A stretch of 7,647 nucleotides of DNA. It comes from Planctomycetales bacterium (lineage in GTDB: Bacteria; Planctomycetota; Planctomycetia; Isosphaerales; Isosphaeraceae). The notes beneath the pieces are model-generated. The model was not told the origin of the DNA, ran no database searches, and was given only the letters and a program-made list of their open reading frames with translations. Below, in pieces: positions 1 to 6,238 of the stretch. The stretch covers positions 1 to 7,647 of the forward strand of contig DAIDJI010000252.1 in the NCBI GenBank assembly GCA_027451455.1, read 5' to 3'. Each line of letters starts with the position of its first letter. Positions within the stretch are counted from its first letter, which is position 1. Both the position numbers and the translations under genes were made by a program.

Positions 1-433
<433 letters not shown>

Positions 434-629
434 GGTGGAAGCTCCGGTTCGGGGAATGAGGCGCGTCGGGCGAGCGGGCGCTTCGCCGCCAACTTCGATG
501 CGAGACGGATGATCTTCGGGAGGAATGGCGGGCGCGCCCGCGGGCCGTCGGCCGCGGGAATCGTCGGGCGTGGCCGGGCTCCGCCCGCCGGGTAAGATGG
601 ACCGGGCGAGCAGAGTGACGTCGAGACCG
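434..629 (-). other. 5' region of the left DUF1559 gene, no promoter recognised
   Basis: I see no sigma70-like hexamer pair and no riboswitch signature in front of this DUF1559 gene, unlike its paralogue at 1745. The stretch contains a perfect 14-base GC palindrome (528-541). It also has an interrupted hairpin around 545-560 (GCGGGCC/GGCCGCG arms) and a third GGCGA/TCGCC-armed one near 468-487. These may be structural RNA elements or merely reflect base composition. Confidence 0.3.
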
Positions 630-664
630 GCGCACGGTGGGTGGAATCGAAAGGCACCGTGCGC
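630..664 (-). terminator. Strong hairpin just after the Cys-rich gene, terminator-like
   Basis: The arms GCGCACGGTG (630-639) and CACCGTGCGC (655-664) form a perfect 10-bp stem with a 15-base loop. The hairpin starts 6 bases after the stop codon of the minus-strand gene ending at 671. No T-run follows on the minus strand, so it is not a canonical intrinsic terminator. It could still end or stabilise that mRNA and separate it from the DUF1559 gene downstream. Confidence 0.5.
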
Positions 665-670
665 GGAACG

Positions 671-1201
671 TCAGCCGCGTGGGGGCCGATCGATCCGCGA
701 CGCGCTCCTCGGGGCGACCCGGCAGGAATCCGGAGGCGGGAGCAAGCCGATGGTCGTCATCGGCCGGCGGTCGGGTGAGAGGGTCATCGCCGCAATCCGG
801 GCGTGAGAGCCAGCCGGTGCGGCGGCGGGGTAAGCCGGATCACCGCAAGGCACCTGGCCGAGGCAGGGACCAGAGCGATCGGCCGGCTTCTCGGCGTGGG
901 AAGGTTCGGCCGGCTTCTCGGCGTGGGAGGGTGTGGGCGCCGGCCTCGAGACGGGGGCGTCGACCGGGATTGTCGTGGGAGTCCGGCGCGAGGACGAGCC
1001 TCCGCCGCAGCAGCAGGCGGGGCCTCGGCAATGGGCGGCGCACTGGCAATCTCGGGCGTGGGCCTCGGCATCGAAGACCGCCGAGACCATCGCATCGGCC
1101 CGGGCGGCGCTGACCATGGCCGTCGTCGCCGCGATCGCGACAACCACCGCCATCGGCAGGGCGTCTCTTCTCGATCGGGGATGTCGGGCTCTGGAGGGCA
1201 T
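671..1201 (-). CDS. Secreted Cys- and Pro-rich small protein, function unknown
   Basis: The 176-residue product has an Arg-rich n-region (RARHPRSRRD), a hydrophobic core (AVVVAIAATTAMVSA, about residues 18-32) and an Ala-rich cleavage site near SAARADA. It therefore looks exported. A Cys cluster follows (CQCAAHC, then CCCGGG, about residues 53-68). Next comes a tandem 9-residue repeat (SHAEKPAEP/SHAEKPADR), then CLGQVPCGDP and a basic Pro-rich tail ending in DRPPRG. The closely spaced cysteines suggest metal binding or disulfides. No known domain is recognised. I chose ATG 1201 because it supplies the positively charged n-region. ATG 1153 is an alternative with a purine-rich stretch upstream, but it would leave a signal peptide without charge. 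The gene faces away from the riboswitch operon and is followed by a strong hairpin. The real-gene call rests on the signal peptide and Cys motifs; overlapping frames are also open in this GC-rich stretch. Confidence 0.55.
   Translation of the reverse strand: MPSRARHPRSRRDALPMAVVVAIAATTAMVSAARADAMVSAVFDAEAHARDCQCAAHCRGPACCCGGGSSSRRTPTTIPVDAPVSRPAPTPSHAEKPAEPSHAEKPADRSGPCLGQVPCGDPAYPAAAPAGSHARIAAMTLSPDRRPMTTIGLLPPPDSCRVAPRSASRIDRPPRG
881..934 (-). repeat. 27-base tandem direct repeat, two units, in frame
   Basis: Units 881-907 and 908-934 share their first 21 bases exactly. The period is 9 codons, so the repeat duplicates SHAEKPA in the Cys-rich secreted protein without breaking the frame. This gives modest support that this frame is the coding one. 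Confidence 0.85.
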
Positions 1202-1278
1202 GGTAGACGGCCGTCGCGGTGTCGAGATCCGTTGCGAACCGGCGGGCGAACCCCTCCCTGGATCGTCCGATCACACCC

Positions 1279-1307
1279 ATCGTCGAGGCCGGCCTGCCCG
1301 ATGTCAA
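1279..1307 (-). promoter_or_regulatory. Possible sigma70-like promoter for the Cys-rich gene
   Basis: On the minus strand a perfect TTGACA (1307-1302) is followed after 17 bases by GACGAT (1284-1279). The -10 match is poor (3 of 6). The expected transcription start near 1271 would leave about a 70-base leader before ATG 1201. An alternative -10-like TATAGAT lies near 1346-1352 without a good -35. Confidence 0.3.
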
Positions 1308-1398
1308 GGGGGTGGCTCGACCCCTCGGCCCGGAGCGTCCCGCGATCTATATGTCGGCCGCTCGGTTCCGAAGTTCCCAAACGTTGATCGAAATATCC

Positions 1399-1428
1399 TT
1401 GACATTCACCCTATTCGGCCTCTAGAGT
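1399..1428 (+). promoter_or_regulatory. Sigma70-like promoter of the riboswitch operon
   Basis: TTGACA (1399-1404) is perfect, the spacer is 18 bases, and TAGAGT (1423-1428) matches TATAAT at 4 of 6 positions. The predicted start near 1435 falls 5-10 bases before the first base of riboswitch P1 (1442), which is the geometry expected if this promoter makes the riboswitch mRNA. Confidence 0.65.
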
Positions 1429-1441
1429 AACCCGCCACACT

Positions 1442-1608
1442 CGAAAGGCGTCCGGCCGACATGGGCCGGACAGGAAGCCGGTGAAAATCCGGCGCGGGAC
1501 CGCCGCTGTAAGCGAGGAGGTCTCCGGACACGACAACCACTGCGGGCACGCCGCCCGTGGGAAGGCGTCCGGGACTGTTTGACTCGCGAGCCAGAATACG
1601 GCCTTTCG
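1442..1608 (+). promoter_or_regulatory. Cobalamin (B12) riboswitch aptamer
   Basis: The stretch has the ordered signature of the cobalamin riboswitch family (Rfam Cobalamin). P1 is perfect: CGAAAGGC (1442-1449) with GCCTTTCG (1601-1608). A P2-like hairpin has arms GTCCGGCC (1450-1457) and GGCCGGAC (1464-1471). P3 has arms GCCGG (1476-1480) and CCGGC (1489-1493) around TGAAAAT. The core GGGACCGCCGCTGTAAGCG follows, then ACCACTG (1537-1542), a hairpin with CGGGC/GCCCG arms (1543-1557), and GTGGGAAGGCG. A B12-box-like AGCCAGAATACGGCC (1589-1603) closes it. E. coli btuB has the same order (GGTAAGG, CACTG, GTGGGAAG, AGCCCGAAGACCTGCC). Ligand binding is expected to repress the genes downstream. The regulated genes, DUF1559 and DUF4465, are not standard B12 genes. 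Confidence 0.93.
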
Positions 1609-1619
1609 GGTGCGCCAGG

Positions 1620-1642
1620 GGATGCTTCGGCCTCAAGCATCC
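1620..1642 (+). promoter_or_regulatory. Hairpin right after the aptamer, possible regulatory stem
   Basis: Arms GGATGCTT (1620-1627) and AAGCATCC (1635-1642) make a perfect 8-bp stem with loop CGGCCTC, 11 bases after P1. Its position suits the P13-type hairpin of cobalamin riboswitches, whose loop kisses L5. The loop's CGGC is complementary to GCCG at 1550-1553, although part of that sits in a stem arm. No T-run follows, so a terminator is unlikely. Confidence 0.5.
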
Positions 1643-1696
1643 GGGCAGGTCGTCGGCCGCGCGCCATTTGCGCCGCAGGTGCCACGTCGACCCTTG

Positions 1697-1734
1697 CCTT
1701 TCCGAGAGGTCCGTCCGTACCGGCCCCGGAAAGG
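1697..1734 (+). promoter_or_regulatory. Shine-Dalgarno-sequestering hairpin before the DUF1559 gene
   Basis: CCTTTCCG (1697-1704) is perfectly complementary to CGGAAAGG (1727-1734), and the latter contains the ribosome binding site GGAAAGGA (1728-1735), 9 bases before ATG 1745. Folding would block translation initiation. The anti-SD arm can also pair over 7 bp (GCCTTTC 1696-1702 with GAAAGGC 1443-1449) with the 5' strand of riboswitch P1. This offers a switch between P1 plus blocked SD, and open P1 plus free SD. The exchange is inference; the complementarity is directly visible. Confidence 0.6.
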
Positions 1735-1744
1735 ACTGCTCTCG

Positions 1745-2578
1745 ATGCCTCTGCCAGCCGACGCTCGTCGGGCCTTCACGCTGATCGAATTGCTGGTCGT
1801 GATCGCGATCATTGCCGTCTTGATCGCGCTTCTGCTCCCGGCCGTCCAGGCCGCCCGCGAGGCCGCCCGACGCCTGAGCTGCGTCAACAACCTCAAGCAG
1901 ATCGGCCTGGCCCTCCAGAGCTACCACGACGCCAACTCAACCTTCCCGGCAGGCGGCTGGATCGCTCTCCCAACGCAGCCGCGAACCGTCAACATGAACA
2001 TCGGTTGGTCCGCGGTCGTTCTCCCCTGGCTGGAGCAGGCCCCGCTGTACGCGGGTTTGAACCTCTCGTTCCCCTACAACGCCGGGGCGAACTCCACGAT
2101 CGGCCACACGGTCCTGTCGATCTACCTCTGCCCCTCGGAGCCGAGGAAGTCGGACTGGGATACCTGGCCGGGACAGGCGGTCTATGCCGACGCCGACTAC
2201 GGCGGGATGTACGGCCCGCGCGGGCTGGTCCCCGGCTTCACCGACAACCCGCCCGCCGGCCCGATGATCTTCAACCAGTGCATCTCCATCGCCCAGATCC
2301 TCGACGGAACCTCAATGACCATCCAGGCCGGCGAGGACCCCGAGGCGGTCAATGCTATGTGGATCAGTGGACACAACATCTTCGACCAGTCGGCCCCGAT
2401 CAACGCCCGGCCCCCCACCGAGTACGGCGAGGAACTGACCAGCCAGCATCCCGGCGGCGCCAACACGCTCTTCGCCGATGGCTCGGTCCACTTCCTCAAG
2501 AATCAGACCAACCCTTTACCCCTCTCGGCGCTCTGCACTCGGGCGCTCGGCGAGGTCGTCTCGTCAGACAGTTATTGA
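1745..2578 (+). CDS. DUF1559 prepilin-like protein under a cobalamin riboswitch
   Basis: The 277-residue protein has the complete DUF1559 architecture. It starts with a prepilin-like N-terminus (RRAFTLIELLVVIAIIA, residues 8-24) and LLLPAVQAAREAARR. NNLKQIGLALQSYHD then follows near residues 44-58. A central beta-rich region contains LCPSEPRKSDWD near residue 130. At the C-terminus is the H-X9-DG motif, HPGGANTLFADGSVHFL, near residue 237. ATG 1745 is chosen because GGAAAGGA lies 9 bases upstream and the prepilin segment starts right after; in-frame starts further upstream (GTG 1610, ATG 1622) lie at the P1 end of the riboswitch or inside the hairpin behind it. The protein is probably inserted by its N-terminal helix into the cytoplasmic membrane or processed by a prepilin peptidase. 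Its function is unknown. It is the first gene behind the riboswitch and is followed after 18 bases by the DUF4465 gene, so both are probably B12-controlled and co-transcribed. Confidence 0.93.
   Translation: MPLPADARRAFTLIELLVVIAIIAVLIALLLPAVQAAREAARRLSCVNNLKQIGLALQSYHDANSTFPAGGWIALPTQPRTVNMNIGWSAVVLPWLEQAPLYAGLNLSFPYNAGANSTIGHTVLSIYLCPSEPRKSDWDTWPGQAVYADADYGGMYGPRGLVPGFTDNPPAGPMIFNQCISIAQILDGTSMTIQAGEDPEAVNAMWISGHNIFDQSAPINARPPTEYGEELTSQHPGGANTLFADGSVHFLKNQTNPLPLSALCTRALGEVVSSDSY
1775..1872 (+). repeat. 98-base inverted repeat, copy B (N-terminal codons of DUF1559 gene)
   Basis: Partner of 318-415 in opposite orientation with one mismatch. It covers codons 11-43 of the riboswitch-controlled DUF1559 gene. 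The two copies flank about 1.36 kb holding the Cys-rich gene, the operon promoter and the riboswitch. Confidence 0.9.
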
Positions 2579-2596
2579 TCGGATCTCTTCTCAGAA

Positions 2597-3475
2597 ATGG
2601 AAACCCACGTGAATCCCAACCCGTCCTCCGTCACCCGGCATTTGCTCGCCCTCGCGTTCGCCCTCGGCCTCTGCGCTCCGGCCGTTCGCGGCGGCGACGT
2701 CGTCGTCAACTTCAACGACCTGACCTACAGCAGTCCTTATGACCCGAATGAGAACTACCCCAAGGGCCAGCCGCCGGGGACCGGCAGCTACGATGACGGT
2801 TGGGACCTCAACGGCGGCTTCACGTCGCACGGGACCTTCTTTTCCAATACATATACTCCGTCGTACGCCTCTTGGAGCGGCTGGGCCTATTCGAATGTCA
2901 ACGATCCGACCACAACCGGATCGAGTCCGATGACCACCGACTACCAACACCAGTTCGCCGCCGTCACCGGGACAGCCCCCGGCGGCTCGGGGAACTACGG
3001 GATCGAGGGCGGCACCGGCGGCGCCATCAACCTCCCGGGAGGCTCGACGCCCCTTTCGTTCGAGGTGACGAACACGACGTACGATTACCTCTCGATGAAA
3101 TATGGCGACGGATTCGCGAAGCAGTTTTCCACCGGCGACTATTTCGAGCTGAAGATTTACGGATTCACGGGCCTGAATGGCGGGGGCACGAAGGTAGGCG
3201 AGGTGGATTTCTACCTGGCGGACTTCACCGGCGGGAAATCCGTGCTGGTCGACACCTGGACCACGGTCAATCTGTCCTCGCTGGCCGGGGCGCAGAGCCT
3301 GACTTTCGACTACGCTTCTTCCGACGTCGGCACCTTTGGCATCAACACGCCCGAATCCTTCGCGATGGACAACCTGACCCTGGGGACGACCTCAGTGCCC
3401 GAGCCGTCGGGGCTGGTACTCGGTCTGATGGCGTCGGCAATCGTCGCGGCCGCGGCCAGGGCCCGGCGTCGGTAG
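2597..3475 (+). CDS. DUF4465 protein with PEP-CTERM sorting signal
   Basis: The 292-residue protein begins with a signal peptide (TRHLLALAFALGLCAPAVRGG, roughly residues 13-33). The body matches the DUF4465 family by motif memory: WSGWAYSNVND (93-103), TNTTYDYLSMKYGD (about 157-170), EVDFYLADF (about 201-209) and SSDVGTFGINTPESFAMDN (about 241-259). The tail VPEPSGLVLGLMASAIVAAA plus RARRR (267-292) is a PEP-CTERM signal for exosortase processing, so the protein should be exported and attached at the cell surface. ATG 2597 has no strong ribosome site; GTG 2609 is an in-frame alternative that keeps the signal peptide. It lies 18 bases after the DUF1559 stop, giving an operon behind the cobalamin riboswitch. 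I recall DUF4465-type surface proteins in Bacteroidetes B12-uptake loci, so cobamide binding is a reasonable but unproven role. Confidence 0.9.
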   Translation: METHVNPNPSSVTRHLLALAFALGLCAPAVRGGDVVVNFNDLTYSSPYDPNENYPKGQPPGTGSYDDGWDLNGGFTSHGTFFSNTYTPSYASWSGWAYSNVNDPTTTGSSPMTTDYQHQFAAVTGTAPGGSGNYGIEGGTGGAINLPGGSTPLSFEVTNTTYDYLSMKYGDGFAKQFSTGDYFELKIYGFTGLNGGGTKVGEVDFYLADFTGGKSVLVDTWTTVNLSSLAGAQSLTFDYASSDVGTFGINTPESFAMDNLTLGTTSVPEPSGLVLGLMASAIVAAAARARRR

Positions 3476-3491
3476 GTCGGAAATCGGCCGA

Positions 3492-4592
3492 TCAATCGAA
3501 CGGAACGCCCGACTGCCGGGCAACCGCGCGCAGGTCGTTGACCACGGCGGGCACGAGGGGAATCCCCGAGACCCGCCGGGCGGCCTCGGCCTCGCGCTCG
3601 GGGTCGCCGGGGATCAAGACGCCGGGCGTGCCGGGAACCGGACGCGAGGCGCGGAAGGTTCGGATCCAGTCGTCGATCTGCGACCCGAACTCGTCGGGAT
3701 CGAGGAATCCGTCGATTCGGAGGGCGCCGAAGAAGTGGCCGATCCCCCGGCCGACGCTCCGCTCGGGGACGTGCTGTCGAAGGGCGAACGGCGGGGCGAA
3801 CGGGCCCCAGTTCGCCCCGGTCAGTGCCCCGCAGAGGATATCGACCATCGCCGAGAGCGCGTAGCCCTTGTGCCCGCCACGCTCGCGGTCGCCGCCGAGC
3901 GGGAGCAGCGCCCCGCCTCCGATCATCGCCGTGGGGTCGGTCGTCGGCGCTCCCGAGGCATCGACGGCCCATCCTTCCGGGATCGGCTTCTGGTGTCGCA
4001 TCGCGATTTCGATCTTGCCGTAGGCAACGGCGCTGGTCGCCATGTCGATCACGATCGGCGGTTCGTTTTTCCCGGGGAACGCAATCGCGATCGGGTTGGT
4101 GCCGAGCATCCGCTCGGCCGACCAGACCGGTGCGACCAGCTTGCTGGCGTTGGTCATCGCCCAGCCGATCATCCCGCGGGCCAGGGCCTGCAAGGGATAA
4201 TAGCCGGCGATCCCGAAATGGTTGGTGTTGCCAACACCAACCCAGCCCGAGCCGACAACGTCGGCCTTCTCCATCGCGATCGCATTGGCGGCCGGACCGA
4301 CGACCAGGCCGAGGCCGTTGTCGCCGTCGACGGTCGCGGTGCCGGGAAGTTCGCGAACGACCCGGATCCGGGGCTTCGGGTTGATCCGGCCCGCGGCGAG
4401 CAGTTCATAATAGCCCTGCAATCGGGCGACACCGTGCGAGTCGATCCCCCGAAGGTCGCTCGCCAGCAGGACATCGGCCGCCTGCCGGGCGTCGGCCTCC
4501 GGGACCCCAACCGACCGGAAAACCCGCTCGGTGAAATCCCGGAGATGCTCGATCGGATAGATCCGCGCCTCGGACGGGTCGGACATCGTCAT
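3492..4592 (-). CDS. Ldh family (malate/L-lactate type 2) NAD(P)-dependent oxidoreductase
   Basis: The 366-residue protein matches the AllD/YbiC/ComC-type dehydrogenase family in length and motifs. DLRGIDSHGVARLQGY (residues 46-61) carries the conserved His53. Further on are VGNTNHFGIAGYY, a TNAS segment, LGTNPIAIAFP, IDMATSAVAYGK and GGHKGYALSAMVDILCGAL. These cytoplasmic enzymes interconvert 2-hydroxyacids and 2-oxoacids with NAD(P); members use malate, lactate, sulfolactate, ureidoglycolate or diketogulonate. The substrate cannot be read from the sequence. ATG 4592 is supported by GGAGGAAG ending 3 bases upstream (GGAGG 6 bases before ATG); a second in-frame ATG lies at 4586. It begins 28 bases after the lhgO stop, so the two probably form an operon on 2-hydroxyacid oxidation. 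It converges on the DUF4465 gene with only 16 bases between stops. Confidence 0.93.
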   Translation of the reverse strand: MTMSDPSEARIYPIEHLRDFTERVFRSVGVPEADARQAADVLLASDLRGIDSHGVARLQGYYELLAAGRINPKPRIRVVRELPGTATVDGDNGLGLVVGPAANAIAMEKADVVGSGWVGVGNTNHFGIAGYYPLQALARGMIGWAMTNASKLVAPVWSAERMLGTNPIAIAFPGKNEPPIVIDMATSAVAYGKIEIAMRHQKPIPEGWAVDASGAPTTDPTAMIGGGALLPLGGDRERGGHKGYALSAMVDILCGALTGANWGPFAPPFALRQHVPERSVGRGIGHFFGALRIDGFLDPDEFGSQIDDWIRTFRASRPVPGTPGVLIPGDPEREAEAARRVSGIPLVPAVVNDLRAVARQSGVPFD

Positions 4593-4620
4593 GGGCTTCC
4601 TCCGGGGCGCTCGGACTCGT

Positions 4621-5820
4621 TCAGGTCAGCCTCGGTAAGAGCCGCTCGACGATCGTCTTGCCGATGTTCAGCGAGGCGGTCGCCGCTGGCGACGGTGCAT
4701 TGTTCACGTGAACAACCCGGTCGGCTTCCTGGATCAAAAAGTCGTCGACCATCCCGCCGTCGGGCAGAACGGCCTGCGCCCGAATCCCCGCCGGCGCGGC
4801 GTGCAGGTGCTCGGCCCGGATCTCGGGGACGAGCCGCTGAAGCGCCCGGACAAACGCCGACTTGCTGGCCGATCGCCACATCTCGCCCAGACCGGTCTTC
4901 CAGTATTTTGCCGCCAACTTGCGGAAGCCGGGATAGGCGAGCGTCTCGGCGAGGTCGGCGAGGTTGATGTCGGTCTTCCGGTATCCCTCGCGAGCCATCG
5001 CCAGCACGGCGTTCGGGCCGCACTCCACGCCCCCCTCCACCATCCGGGTGAAGTGAACGCCGAGGAACGGAAAATTGGGGTCGGGCACGGGATAGATCAG
5101 GTTCTTGCAGAGGTGCTCGGCGTCGTGCGTCAGCTCGAAATACTCGCCGCGGAACGGGACGATCTTGGCCTCGGGTGCCTGGCCGCTCATCGCGGTGACG
5201 CGGTCGCAGTGCAGCCCCGCGCAGTTGACGACCTGCCGCGCCTCGACCTGCCCGGCGGTGGTGGTCAGAACCACGCGATCGGACGTCCGCTCGAACTTCT
5301 CAACCCGGGCGGAGGTGAGAACCTGCCCCTCACGCTCGCGAACCCGCTCGGCGAGTCGCTGGCAGACCTGCTTGTAGTTGACGATCCCAGCCTCGGGAAC
5401 GTGGATGGCCCGGATCCCGGCGGCGTGCGGCTCCAGCTCCGAAAGGCGCTCGCGGCCGATCACCTCGCACTTCACGCCGTTGGCCTGGCCGCGCTCGTAG
5501 ATCCGCTCCATCGCGGGGAGATCGTTCTCGTCGATCGCGACGATCACCTTGCCGCAGATCTCGTAGGAAATCCCCTCCTCGGCGCAGAAGGCTTCCATCC
5601 GCTTCTTCCCCTCGCGGCAGTTGATCGCCTTGAGGGAGCCCGGCTTGTAGTAAATGCCCGAGTGAAGCACGCCCGAGTTGTGCCCGGTCTGGTGCTGGGC
5701 CAGTTCGGGCTCCTTCTCCAGCACGACGACCTTCGTGCCGGGCCGCTCTCGGGTGAGCTGATAGGCGGTCGCCAGGCCGACAATCCCACCGCCGATGATG
5801 GCCACGTCCGTCGAGATCAT
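4621..5820 (-). CDS. lhgO: L-2-hydroxyglutarate oxidase (FAD-dependent)
   Basis: The 399-residue product has the usual length of LhgO. It begins with a Rossmann FAD-binding motif, VAIIGGGIVGLATAYQL (residues 6-22), and an acidic strand end, VVVLEKE. GHNSGVLHSGIYYKPGSLKA (about 46-65) is a family signature. Also visible are VPEAGIVNYKQVCQ, VNCAGLHCDRV, VPFRGEYFEL, LIYPVPDPNFPFLGVHFTR and, near the C-terminus, GIRAQAVLPDGGMVDDF and NAPSPAATASLNIGKTI. The known reaction is oxidation of L-2-hydroxyglutarate to 2-oxoglutarate, with electrons passed to the respiratory quinone pool from a membrane-associated enzyme. GAGGA a few bases before ATG 5820 fixes the start. The neighbouring Ldh-family gene follows after 28 bases and suggests a shared 2-hydroxyacid pathway. 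No csiD/glaH or lysine-degradation gene is visible here. Related FAD oxidoreductases with other 2-hydroxyacid substrates cannot be fully excluded. Confidence 0.93.
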   Translation of the reverse strand: MISTDVAIIGGGIVGLATAYQLTRERPGTKVVVLEKEPELAQHQTGHNSGVLHSGIYYKPGSLKAINCREGKKRMEAFCAEEGISYEICGKVIVAIDENDLPAMERIYERGQANGVKCEVIGRERLSELEPHAAGIRAIHVPEAGIVNYKQVCQRLAERVREREGQVLTSARVEKFERTSDRVVLTTTAGQVEARQVVNCAGLHCDRVTAMSGQAPEAKIVPFRGEYFELTHDAEHLCKNLIYPVPDPNFPFLGVHFTRMVEGGVECGPNAVLAMAREGYRKTDINLADLAETLAYPGFRKLAAKYWKTGLGEMWRSASKSAFVRALQRLVPEIRAEHLHAAPAGIRAQAVLPDGGMVDDFLIQEADRVVHVNNAPSPAATASLNIGKTIVERLLPRLT

Positions 5821-5931
5821 GATGTCCTCGCGCCCAGGGAGGCCGGCGCCCGGCCACGCGCAGGGCCGCCGTCCTTCGGAGCCACCAGCGTAACCAACGG
5901 CCGGGCCCGCCGCCAGGATCGTTCCCCATTG

Positions 5932-6054
5932 TCAACGCCGAGCCATTGCCAACGGGCACCCCCCTGATACGATCCTGAGGTCCATCTCGGCCATGGCGTC
6001 GCCGAGCTTGACCGACTTGATCACGGCCGGAAGCGGATTGCGGGCGCTGAGCAC
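5932..6054 (-). pseudogene. Remnant of a molybdenum-pterin-binding (Mop/TOBE) protein
   Basis: A 40-codon frame from GTG 6054 to TGA 5932 reads LSARNPLPAVIKSVKLGDAM and then AEMDLRI. This resembles the first half of Mop-type molbindins (LSARN...G-V-SV--G-V-AEV-L-I), which are about 68 residues long. After RI the similarity stops (VSGGCPLAMARR, stop) and the second half, with its usual T-A-ITR/K and LGLKEGD motifs, is absent. Just upstream, where an ATG for MKVLSARN would be expected, the codon is TCG. Start loss plus C-terminal loss suggests a decayed gene. It lies 111 bases upstream of lhgO in the same direction. A short functional peptide is unlikely. The family call is from motif memory only. 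Confidence 0.55.
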
Positions 6055-6208
6055 CTTCGAGGGGCCGTATCATTCGAGACGGGATCGGGCGAGTCCGACG
6101 CTGAGGGCGGCGGTACACGACGGCGGACCGAATGGGCAAGTCCGGGGGTCTCCGCGTCACACGCCTTATCCCTCGTTTGGGATTGAGGATTGACACGAGA
6201 TTCAACTC
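6055..6208. other. Intergenic stretch, nothing recognised
   Basis: With the Mop remnant this stretch belongs to a 388-base gap between lhgO and the next plus-strand ORF (5821-6208). Apart from the remnant, I see only a GATTGAG/GATTGAC tandem near 6181-6194 and a TTGACA at 6190-6195 without a convincing -10. Frames open on either strand here give low-complexity Arg/Pro-rich peptides and are not credible genes. Base composition starts to shift toward AT near 6180. Confidence 0.4.
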
Positions 6209-6238
6209 TTGATTGGCTCCAATAATGCCTCCTATTAT
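6209..6238 (+). promoter_or_regulatory. Possible promoter for the small-protein/dCTP-deaminase pair
   Basis: TTGATT (6209-6214), an 18-base spacer and TATTAT (6233-6238; 5 of 6 to TATAAT) would start transcription near 6245. An alternative is TTGACA (6269-6274), a 17-base spacer and TATCCC (6292-6297). A short inverted repeat, GTAGT/ACTAC (6386-6390 and 6403-6407), sits closer to the gene and could be an operator, but the arms are only 5 bp. Confidence 0.35.

Noticed and set aside
434..629. A second riboswitch in front of the left DUF1559 gene
   Set aside because: I looked on the minus strand for the GCCGGTGAAAATCCGGC and CGCTGTAA core elements and found none.
630..664. Canonical rho-independent terminator
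   Set aside because: The 10-bp stem is strong but no T-run follows on the minus strand, so it is listed only as terminator-like.
784..1380. Several long overlapping frames on both strands around the Cys-rich gene (for example 784-1380 and 840-1307 minus, 803-1387 plus)
   Set aside because: They are GC-driven Arg/Pro-rich frames with no signal peptide, motif or ribosome site. Only the 671-1201 frame has a coherent signal peptide and Cys clusters.
1610..1744. N-terminal extension of the DUF1559 protein from GTG 1610 or ATG 1622
   Set aside because: These starts lie at the P1 end of the riboswitch or in the hairpin behind it. The ribosome site at 1728-1735 and the prepilin segment fix the start at 1745.
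1579..2742. 387-codon plus-strand open frame over the DUF1559 gene
   Set aside because: It is the +1-frame shadow of 1745-2578. The product is Arg/Pro-rich with no motif, while the other frame has all DUF1559 signatures.
3476..3491. Terminator between the convergent DUF4465 and Ldh genes
   Set aside because: Only a weak GGTCGG/CCGATC pairing with a G-U pair is visible and there is no T-run.
5920..5950. Promoter for lhgO at the minus-strand TTGACA near 5930-5935
   Set aside because: No acceptable -10 lies 16-19 bases downstream; the sequence there is GC-only.
3735..5967. Long plus-strand frames opposite the Ldh and lhgO genes (3735-4967, 4708-5967)
   Set aside because: They are antisense shadows of two well-supported enzymes with clear family motifs.
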